Assembly: GCA_030673735.1 (NCBI GenBank)
Contig: DAOVIK010000082.1
Location: 1-6,762 of the forward strand
Reading direction: 5' to 3'
DNA from: Anaerolineae bacterium
GTDB lineage: Bacteria; Chloroflexota; Anaerolineae; Anaerolineales; E44-bin32
DNA: 6,762 nt
Shown here: one piece after another, positions 1 through 4,795 of the stretch
Layout: the number at the start of each line of letters is the position of its first letter
How positions within the stretch are numbered: position 1 is the first letter of the stretch
Position numbers and translations under genes: made by a program
Notes under the pieces: model-generated
What the model saw: only the letters and a program-made list of their open reading frames with translations
What the model was told of the DNA's origin: nothing
The model's database searches: none

Positions 1-992
1 AGTTCCGGGACCACGATGCGCTTCATGCCGCGCATCGCCTTGCGCAGCGGCTTCTCGGGAACCGGCCAGAGGGAGTACACTGTCAGGGACGAGAGTTTCC
101 TCCCGACACTGCGTGCCGTCTGGACGGCCTCGCTCGCCGCTCGCGAGGTGATCCCGTAGCTGACCACTAGTGAGTCGGCGCCCTTTTGGATGTCCTCCTC
201 GAGATGAGTGACCTCGTCGATGTGAGCATCCAGCTTCTTCGCCAGACGCTGGTTGAGTTTGCCAACGGTCGGGGGATCCTTGGTCAGGTAGCCGCATTCG
301 TCGTGCGAAGACGTGGTGAAGCGAACCGTATGCGGTCCACCGTAGACCGACATCGGCGGCACTTCGTCAGGCTCTTTCACGCCATAGGGAATGAACTCGC
401 CGCCCTCTGAGGCCAGCATGCGTTCGCGCACGGGGACCTTCGTCAGATGCTCGGTGTCCACAGTGGCGCTCGCAAGTACGGTTTCTTTATCGGTAGCCAG
501 GATCACCGGAAGGCGAAAGCGTTCGGCGAGGTCAAACGCACGCATGGTCAGCGTGTAGCAATCCTGCACCCCCACCGGCCCAAGTACGATCAAGGGATAC
601 CCGCCGGATGTGCCCCACCTCAGGAACTGTATGTCGCCTTGGGCGGTAGTGGTCGCGCCGCCTGTAGCCGGACCGAGCCTCTGGCAATCCACGATCACCA
701 GCGGCACCTCCCCCATGATCGCCATGCCGATGTTCTCGCTGTAGAGGCTCATTCCCGGACCGCTGGTGGCGGTTATGGCCCGGGCCCCTGACATCACCGC
801 ACCGATGCAAAGGCCGATGGAAGCGACCTCATCCTCTCCTTGAATGGCGGTGCCGCCTGTCTTGGGCAGTTCGCGTATCATGTACAGCAGGATCGGCGTC
901 GCCGGCGTGATTGGGTAGCCGGCGAAGAAGTCGCATCCGGCATCGATCGCGCCTCTGACGATCGCCTCCGCACCAGTCATGAACTCCCGCAT
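1..992 (-). CDS. korA: 2-oxoglutarate:ferredoxin oxidoreductase subunit alpha (KorA), 3' end outside window
   Basis: This is the alpha subunit of a thiamine-diphosphate 2-oxoacid:ferredoxin oxidoreductase, a cytoplasmic enzyme that with the beta subunit (KorB) oxidatively decarboxylates 2-oxoglutarate (or a related 2-oxoacid) to the acyl-CoA and reduces ferredoxin. I translated the minus strand by hand: 330 residues are visible and the C-terminus runs off the left edge. Seen motifs are AGYPITPAT (24-32), GEDEVASIG (52-60), ATSGPGMSL (75-83) and QRLGPATGGATTTAQGD (104-120), then RWGTSGGYP (125-133) and LATDKE (165-170). They form the pyrimidine-binding domain of the KorA family, and a domain-II-like segment begins near 270. 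The start at 992 is preferred because family members begin M-x-E-F-M-x-G; M5 (codon at 980) is an alternative. No good Shine-Dalgarno precedes 992. KorA-type subunits are usually about 350-380 residues, so roughly 20-50 are missing. It is the unfused form. The exact 2-oxoacid is inferred; KorA is favoured over PorA by the QRLGP and RWGTSGGYP blocks. Confidence 0.9.
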   Translation of the reverse strand, partial: MREFMTGAEAIVRGAIDAGCDFFAGYPITPATPILLYMIRELPKTGGTAIQGEDEVASIGLCIGAVMSGARAITATSGPGMSLYSENIGMAIMGEVPLVIVDCQRLGPATGGATTTAQGDIQFLRWGTSGGYPLIVLGPVGVQDCYTLTMRAFDLAERFRLPVILATDKETVLASATVDTEHLTKVPVRERMLASEGGEFIPYGVKEPDEVPPMSVYGGPHTVRFTTSSHDECGYLTKDPPTVGKLNQRLAKKLDAHIDEVTHLEEDIQKGADSLVVSYGITSRAASEAVQTARSVGRKLSSLTVYSLWPVPEKPLRKAMRGMKRIVVPE

Positions 993-1027
993 GCATTGCT
1001 CATTGATAGCTGTTTAAGCGCCCAGCT

Positions 1028-1045
1028 GCCCAAGCGTGCTTGGGC
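1028..1045. promoter_or_regulatory. perfect 18-bp palindrome upstream of korA, candidate operator
   Basis: GCCCAAGC and GCTTGGGC are perfect 8-bp inverted arms separated by GT. The centre lies about 44 bp upstream of the korA start. The left arm is part of TGCCCAAG (1027-1034), which recurs at 1184-1191 inside a second palindrome in the same intergenic region. It could be a dimeric regulator site or an RNA hairpin in the korA leader. The regulator is unknown. Confidence 0.4.
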
Positions 1046-1181
1046 TTCGAATTGAGATGGGATCACACGACCAAGTGTAGTCCGCAGTCGCCAAGCTGAA
1101 AAGGGCGATCGCCGTATTGCCGTGGGGCTGGTTGGGAGACGTAGACGCCTGGTTGGCAATTCTGTAGTACCCTTCGGCTCA

Positions 1182-1201
1182 GTTGCCCAAGTTTGAGCAA
1201 C
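1182..1201. promoter_or_regulatory. 20-bp quasi-palindrome upstream of the dehydrogenase, candidate operator
   Basis: The arms GTTGC (1182-1186) and GCAAC (1197-1201) pair perfectly and continue with CAA (1188-1190) against TTG (1193-1195), interrupted by one mismatch (C1187/A1196). The site ends three bases before the GGAGG ribosome-binding site of the gene at 1216, so a bound protein or a hairpin here could block expression. It shares the word TGCCCAAG with the palindrome at 1028-1045. I see no convincing -35/-10 pair in this intergenic region. Confidence 0.35.
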
Positions 1202-1215
1202 CACGGAGGCAAGAC

Positions 1216-2115
1216 ATGCAGCTTCGTATTGGCTATATCGGATTGGGATTGATGGGCAAACCCATGGCCCGCAACTTGCTCAAGGCCGGCTATCCGCTCA
1301 TCGTGCATAACCGCAGCCGGGCTGCGGTCGATGAGCTGGTCGCCGAAGGCGCGGCAGAGGCCGGCACCCCACGCGCCGTTGCCGAACACAGCGATGTGAT
1401 ATTCACCAATCTTCCTGATTCGCCGGATGTCGAGCAGGTCGTGCTCGGCGCTGATGGGATCCTGGAAGGCGCCTCGGCGGATTCGATCTACGTCGACAAC
1501 AGCACCATCAAACCTGAGACCGCGCGCAAGATCGCAGTCGCGCTTGAAGCCAAGGGGATCCATGCCTTGGACGCGCCTGTCTCCGGAGGCGATGTGGGTG
1601 CAATAGCGGGCACGTTGGCCATCATGGTCGGGGGCCCGAAAGATGCTTTCGATCGAGCATTGCCGGTGCTGCAGGCCATCGGCAAGAGCATCATCTACGT
1701 CGGCGAAAGCGGGGCCGGCCAAGTGGCCAAGGCCTGCAATCAAATCATGGTCGCGGCACAGATGGTTGCCATGGGCGAGCTGCTGATTCTGGCCCAGCGT
1801 ACGGGCGTCGATGCGAGCCTCGTGATCGATGCCATCCAGGGGGGCGCGGCGCAATGCTGGACGCTGGACGTCAAGCCGCCGCGCCTGTTCGCCGGAAATC
1901 GCCAACCCGGCTTCAAGGCGCACATGATGCACAAGGATCTGGGCATCGTGCTCGATACCGCGCGCACCTATGGCATGCCCCTTCCCTCTGCTTCCGTGCA
2001 TACGCAACTCTTCGAAGCTATGCTGCAGCTTGGCATGCGCGATTTGGACAATTCGGCCGTGCTTGCGGTGTACGAAGCTCTCACCGGCGAGGAATTGCTG
2101 GAGAAGGCTGCCTGA
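1216..2115 (+). CDS. garR: 2-hydroxy-3-oxopropionate reductase-like dehydrogenase (beta-hydroxyacid dehydrogenase family)
   Basis: This is a 299-residue soluble NAD(P)-dependent beta-hydroxyacid dehydrogenase, probably tartronate semialdehyde reductase, which reduces 2-hydroxy-3-oxopropanoate to D-glycerate in glyoxylate or aldarate breakdown. Visible are the Rossmann motif GLGLMG (9-14), the substrate-binding block LDAPVSGG (118-125) followed by GTLAIMVGG (132-140), and GAGQVAKACNQ (166-176), whose K172 is the expected catalytic lysine. HKDL (239-242) and DLDNSAVL (276-283) also match the GarR/GlxR pattern. The length equals the family norm of about 290-300. The start at 1216 is chosen over an earlier in-frame TTG at 1183 because GGAGG at 1205-1209 sits 6 bases upstream and the protein then begins directly with the Rossmann strand. 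HNRSR at the end of strand beta-2 (31-35) lacks the acidic residue typical of NAD enzymes, so NADPH use is possible. 3-hydroxyisobutyrate dehydrogenase or succinic semialdehyde reductase are alternatives. It is divergent from korA and 105 bp upstream of an MFS gene. Confidence 0.85.
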   Translation: MQLRIGYIGLGLMGKPMARNLLKAGYPLIVHNRSRAAVDELVAEGAAEAGTPRAVAEHSDVIFTNLPDSPDVEQVVLGADGILEGASADSIYVDNSTIKPETARKIAVALEAKGIHALDAPVSGGDVGAIAGTLAIMVGGPKDAFDRALPVLQAIGKSIIYVGESGAGQVAKACNQIMVAAQMVAMGELLILAQRTGVDASLVIDAIQGGAAQCWTLDVKPPRLFAGNRQPGFKAHMMHKDLGIVLDTARTYGMPLPSASVHTQLFEAMLQLGMRDLDNSAVLAVYEALTGEELLEKAA

Positions 2116-2153
2116 TACACAACCACCTGGCAGAATGACTTGGAGGCTCCCAC

Positions 2154-2192
2154 ATGGGGCGCATCTCATGTGCCATTGCCAGCAGGGAGTAG
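2154..2192 (+). CDS. possible 12-codon leader peptide ahead of the MFS gene
   Basis: In the 105-bp gap before the MFS gene, GGAGG (2142-2146) stands 7 bases before an ATG that opens the short frame MGRISCAIASRE and stops at TAG 2190-2192, 28 bp before the MFS start. Spacing and start codon are good, but the frame is very short and has no run of a single codon type that would suggest attenuation. It may be a fortuitous site or a remnant that affects ribosome loading on the transporter gene. Confidence 0.2.
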   Translation: MGRISCAIASRE

Positions 2193-2220
2193 AACCTAGG
2201 GCATTGCCGCGAGGAAGAGC

Positions 2221-3417
2221 ATGCCGCAAAACACCAAGCAAACCGCAAACATGATCCGCACGATCCACTATCCGATTCTGTTGGGATCAGCTGCCTTCGC
2301 CTTCTTGGAGTTCTTTCTGCCGATTTACGGCAAGGAGCTTGGTGCTTCCGCCGTGCAAATTGGCAGCCTGTTCTCGATCTGGGCGATCGCCGTCGCGCTG
2401 CTCCGACCCTTGGTAGGCATCGGGCTTGATCGTCTGGGGCGCAAGCGCTTCTTTGTGGCCGCTATTGTTTGCTTCGCCGGCTCGATGCTGATCTTTGCCT
2501 TCGCCATTGACATCCCAGGGCTGCTCGGCGCCCAGATGCTGCGCGGCTTGGGTTCGGCAATGATGTGGATCTCCGCTTACACCATCGCCACCGATCTTGC
2601 GGCTTCGGACGAGCGAGGCGGAGCTGTCGGGCACGTGGATGAGGCCACGGCCAGAGGGCAGCTCTATGGGGGCGTCGCCGGATTCGTGCTGCTCACGATC
2701 CTGCCGGAAGACATCGGCTGGCAGACCGTTTTCCTTGCGTACGCTGCGCTGGCTGCGCTGGGCGCATACTTCGGTTGGAAGAACGTTCCCGAGACACGGC
2801 CCACCTCAGTATCGAAGGACGAACGGGCCGAAAAGCTCTCCACGCAGCTGTACAAGCTCATGACGATCGTGTTCGTCACTGCCGCATCGAGCTCGATGAT
2901 CCGGCCCATCTTCTTGATCTTCCTGCAGGACCGCTTCACGACCGACATCGCGACGCTCGTGTTGGCCATCATCCCATCCGGAATCGTGTCCAGCTATCTA
3001 CCGTCTCGTTTGGGGAAGTTGAGCGATCGTTTCGGCCGTACCAGACTGATGTCGATCGGCTTGATTGGCTCAGGCCTGCTCTCGTTCTTGCTCCCGCTGC
3101 TGCCCAACCTTATTTGGCTGGCAGTGCTTTGGACGGTTGAAAGTGTGGGCTGGGCTATCGCCGCGCCTGCCGAGGAAGCCATGGTCGCTGATCTCACCGG
3201 ACGCAGCGTGCGCGGCAGGGGATATGGCCTCTATACTCTTGCTGCAAGCTTGGGCGCGATTGCCGGGCCCCTCGTCGGAGGCTGGCTCTACGACATGGTT
3301 GGGGAGCGTATCCCATTCTATTTGAATGGTGTCGTGCTGTTGATCGGCGCGCTGCTCGTGTTGATCTTTCTCAGACCCGCCAGCCGCGCCACGCAATCCA
3401 CCGACCGCCCCGCATGA
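2221..3417 (+). CDS. MFS (major facilitator superfamily) transporter
   Basis: This is a 398-residue inner-membrane secondary transporter. Its hydrophobic profile fits 12 transmembrane helices in two six-helix halves around a charged central loop (about 188-210, PETRPTSVSKDERAEK). The MFS motif A occurs in both halves: GIGLDRLGRKR (66-76) between helices 2 and 3, and GKLSDRFGRTR (265-275) between helices 8 and 9. RGLGSAMMW (108-116) resembles the helix-4 arginine motif, and GAIAGPLVGG (345-354) is a glycine-rich helix-11 segment. Length is normal for a 12-helix member. The start at 2221 is supported by GAGGA (2211-2215) five bases upstream; the in-frame Met11 has no ribosome-binding site. It lies between the GarR-like gene and the Fpg-like gene on the same strand, with gaps of 105 and 57 bp, so co-transcription is plausible. 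The substrate cannot be told from sequence. Drug/proton antiporter or organic-acid uptake are both possible, and its neighbour does not settle this. Confidence 0.88.
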   Translation: MPQNTKQTANMIRTIHYPILLGSAAFAFLEFFLPIYGKELGASAVQIGSLFSIWAIAVALLRPLVGIGLDRLGRKRFFVAAIVCFAGSMLIFAFAIDIPGLLGAQMLRGLGSAMMWISAYTIATDLAASDERGGAVGHVDEATARGQLYGGVAGFVLLTILPEDIGWQTVFLAYAALAALGAYFGWKNVPETRPTSVSKDERAEKLSTQLYKLMTIVFVTAASSSMIRPIFLIFLQDRFTTDIATLVLAIIPSGIVSSYLPSRLGKLSDRFGRTRLMSIGLIGSGLLSFLLPLLPNLIWLAVLWTVESVGWAIAAPAEEAMVADLTGRSVRGRGYGLYTLAASLGAIAGPLVGGWLYDMVGERIPFYLNGVVLLIGALLVLIFLRPASRATQSTDRPA

Positions 3418-3474
3418 AGGAGATCGGCTCAAGTCGGATAAGCTCATCACGGCAAGGACCGAGGAGGGAAAGCG

Positions 3475-4305
3475 ATGATCGAATTGCCGGAAGCCGTGAC
3501 CATCGCGCGCCAGATGGATCAGGAACTCAAGGACAAGCGCATCAAGACCATCGTTCGTGGCAGCTCGCCACATAAGTTCGCCTTTTACACACGACCCGCC
3601 AAGGCGTACCAATCCATTCTCAGGGGCAGCACGCTTGGAAGCTCGCGGGACCACGGCAACGCGATCCTCACCGCGGTCGGCAAAGATCATTTTCTTATCC
3701 TTGGTGGGGGCGGGGAACGAATCATCTATCACCAAAGCGATGAGACACTGCCCAAGAAGCATCAGCTCCTGCTGCAATTCGAGGACGATACGTATCTGTC
3801 CGTCACAGTCTCGGGATGGGGCAACGTCATGCTCCTGCACCCATCCGAGCTCGCTGACCATCCTCACGTTGGCGAAAGAAGAGTATCGCCGATCAGCGAC
3901 GAGTACACCTTTGAGCACTTCCAGGGCTTGTTCGCCGAGCTTGATGAGGAAGACAAGCGATTCGTCAAATACTTCGCCATCAGCGAGCCCGGCATCTGGG
4001 GCGTCGGCAATGGATGCCTGCAGGACATACTCTTTCGCGCCAAGATCCATCCCCGAAGGAGGGCGCTTAAGCTTGATGCTAGCGAGCGACGGGCATTTCA
4101 CGCCGCGGCTCGCGATATGCTGACGAAAGCCGCAGCATCGGGAGGCAGGGATTGCGAGCGGGATCTGTACAACCAGCCCGGTGGCTACCAGAGGATTCTG
4201 CACAGCAAAGTTGTCGGAAAACCGTGTCCGGATTGCAGTACCCCGATCGATAAGATACGCTTCCTCGGCGGTGCTTCGTACTTCTGTCCCAGCTGTCAAG
4301 TGTAA
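3475..4305 (+). CDS. Fpg/Nei-family (formamidopyrimidine-DNA glycosylase-like) protein with altered catalytic residues
   Basis: This 276-residue protein has the whole Fpg/Nei architecture: an N-terminal beta-sandwich domain opening with MIELPEA, a helix-two-turn-helix core GVGNGCLQDILFRAKIHP (176-193) and a C-terminal zinc finger with cysteines 251, 254, 271 and 274 ending CPSCQ. Family members excise oxidised bases and nick abasic sites. Canonical enzymes use Pro2 (after Met1) as the Schiff-base nucleophile; here it is Ile2, although the following Glu3 remains. The beta-hairpin lysine of the usual RRGKYL block appears as Asn62 (DHGN, 59-62), and the zinc-finger arginine (usual QRATFYC) appears as Gly (GGASYFC, 265-271). 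The H2TH Asn179 is kept. I recall homologues starting MIELPE that are annotated as glycosylase or endonuclease VIII, so this is probably a conserved subfamily and not a decayed gene. Canonical activity is doubtful. Start is fixed by GAGGAGGG (3461-3468), 6 bases upstream of the ATG. Likely same transcript as the MFS gene. Confidence 0.85.
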   Translation: MIELPEAVTIARQMDQELKDKRIKTIVRGSSPHKFAFYTRPAKAYQSILRGSTLGSSRDHGNAILTAVGKDHFLILGGGGERIIYHQSDETLPKKHQLLLQFEDDTYLSVTVSGWGNVMLLHPSELADHPHVGERRVSPISDEYTFEHFQGLFAELDEEDKRFVKYFAISEPGIWGVGNGCLQDILFRAKIHPRRRALKLDASERRAFHAAARDMLTKAAASGGRDCERDLYNQPGGYQRILHSKVVGKPCPDCSTPIDKIRFLGGASYFCPSCQV

Positions 4306-4491
4306 CGGTCGATGATGCGCGGCGCCCAGTTTCTATGCGATTGTGTTCTGCCATCCGCTGCGTTCTCTATTCACCCGGAGCAAGAAATCTGCAAGAACTT
4401 CCCCCAAGTTGTAAGAATTGTGCTAGACCCATTTTCTATAAATAGGTAAGGAGCTTCCAGCTCGCACAAAGGGTATCTATCTAAAATTCAT

Positions 4492-4522
4492 CAGCCGGAT
4501 CATGGAACGCGGTATCCGGCTG
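4492..4522. repeat. 9-bp inverted repeat overlapping promoter, candidate operator
   Basis: CAGCCGGAT (4492-4500) and ATCCGGCTG (4514-4522) are perfect inverted arms separated by 13 bp, with arm centres 22 bp apart, about two helical turns. The right arm ends inside the TG of an extended -10 element, and the -35 position falls within the repeat, which is where an operator would be expected. It could instead form an RNA hairpin, but no T-run follows, so a terminator is less likely. Confidence 0.5.
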
Positions 4523-4529
4523 TTATAAT
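4521..4529 (+). promoter_or_regulatory. extended -10 promoter element upstream of the channel-like gene
   Basis: TGTTATAAT is an exact extended -10 (TGnTATAAT). No good -35 hexamer lies 16-18 bp upstream, which is tolerated for extended -10 promoters. Transcription would begin near 4536, giving a leader of about 240 nt before the ATG at 4776. The overlapping inverted repeat suggests regulation. The assignment rests on sigma-70-type consensus only. Confidence 0.5.
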
Positions 4530-4531
4530 GA

Positions 4532-4644
4532 AGATCGCACTGTTGGCTATTAGGTGATAGCGGCGATCTGAGTGGCCGGAAATGACGGCCACGGAGATAA
4601 GCGCCCAGCGTTCGTGCAAGACTGCTATTCAGGATGAATAGTGG
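4532..4644 (+). ncRNA. structured 5' leader: three potential hairpins, unidentified
   Basis: Three stems can be drawn. The first is AGATCGC (4532-4538) with GCGATCT (4563-4569), enclosing GCTAT (4546-4550) with ATAGC (4557-4561). The second is GTGGCCG (4572-4578) with CGGCCAC (4586-4592) and a 7-nt loop. The third is a 9-pair stem 4622-4630/4636-4644 with two wobble pairs around CTATTC/GAATAG and loop AGGAT. The last ends 6 nt before AAGGAG (4651-4656). This could be a cis-regulatory RNA for the channel-like gene, but transcription starting near 4536 would remove part of the first stem. No known RNA family was recognised. Confidence 0.3.
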
Positions 4645-4663
4645 AAGGACAAGGAGCGGGTCT

Positions 4664-4795
4664 GTGAAGATGACGATCAAGGTGCTTGGCAAGGTGAGTT
4701 TGTCTTACCATGACCTGCAGTTATCGAACGGCCCTAATTCGCGCTTTGAACACGTTCATAAAGGAGGATTGAAGGATGGACGAATACATAATTGA
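4664..4795 (+). CDS. possible 43-codon leader ORF overlapping the channel gene start
   Basis: A GTG at 4664 follows AAGGAG (4651-4656) with 7-nt spacing and opens a frame of 43 codons ending in TGA 4793-4795. It reads through the ribosome-binding site (4761-4767) and overlaps the first 20 bases of the gene at 4776 in another frame. An ATG at 4670 is an alternative start. The peptide (beginning VKMTIKVLGKVSL) has no recognisable domain and is hydrophilic. If translated, it could couple translation to the downstream gene or keep the leader open. A chance frame is equally possible. Confidence 0.25.
   Translation: MKMTIKVLGKVSLSYHDLQLSNGPNSRFEHVHKGGLKDGRIHN

Larger units (their letters stand above)
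4306..4775. other. 470-bp intergenic leader region before the channel-like gene
   Basis: No full-size gene, tRNA or rRNA is visible here. From left to right it holds an AT-richer stretch with AAGAA at 4382, 4393 and 4413 and a weak 5-bp hairpin AACTT/AAGTT (4396-4410), then a TATAAA (4437-4442) without a matching -35. Next come an inverted repeat (4492-4522) running into an extended -10 element (4521-4529), three hairpin-forming segments (4532-4569, 4572-4592, 4622-4644) and a short GTG-initiated frame. The density of inverted repeats downstream of the promoter-like element suggests a regulated 5' untranslated region for the gene at 4776. I could not match it to any riboswitch consensus I know. 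Confidence 0.6.

Noticed and set aside
532..810. Minus-strand 92-codon and plus-strand 114-codon frames over korA
   Set aside because: The true reading frame here is korA on the minus strand, open from 992 to the left edge with consistent family motifs; the others are out-of-frame shadows.
1142..1170. TAGACG/TAGTAC promoter with 17-bp spacer before the dehydrogenase gene
   Set aside because: The -10 matches consensus at only three of six positions, so it is not distinguishable from chance.
1063..2268. 401-codon minus-strand ORF opposite the dehydrogenase gene
   Set aside because: It lies antisense to a gene with full family motifs, is rich in His/Arg/Gln in a way typical of GC-rich shadow frames, and shows no recognisable domain.
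3070..4299. 409-codon minus-strand ORF opposite the MFS 3' end and the Fpg-like gene
   Set aside because: Its composition and lack of motifs fit a shadow of the real plus-strand genes; it spans two of them.
4396..4410. AACTT-C5-AAGTT hairpin as terminator of the Fpg-like gene
   Set aside because: Only 5 mostly A/T pairs, about 90 bp after the stop, with no T-run.
4437..4442. TATAAA as a -10 element
   Set aside because: The nearest TTG-type -35 candidates are 12 or 22 bp upstream, outside the usual 16-18 bp, and there is no TGn extension.
4560..4612. TPP or other known riboswitch (a CTGAG sequence occurs at 4568-4572)
   Set aside because: The other conserved parts of the TPP consensus are absent, and I could not fit cobalamin, fluoride, c-di-AMP, c-di-GMP or guanidine consensus sequences either.
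4720..4735. tRNA T-arm-like TTCGATA on the minus strand
   Set aside because: No cloverleaf stems or acceptor end can be drawn around it.
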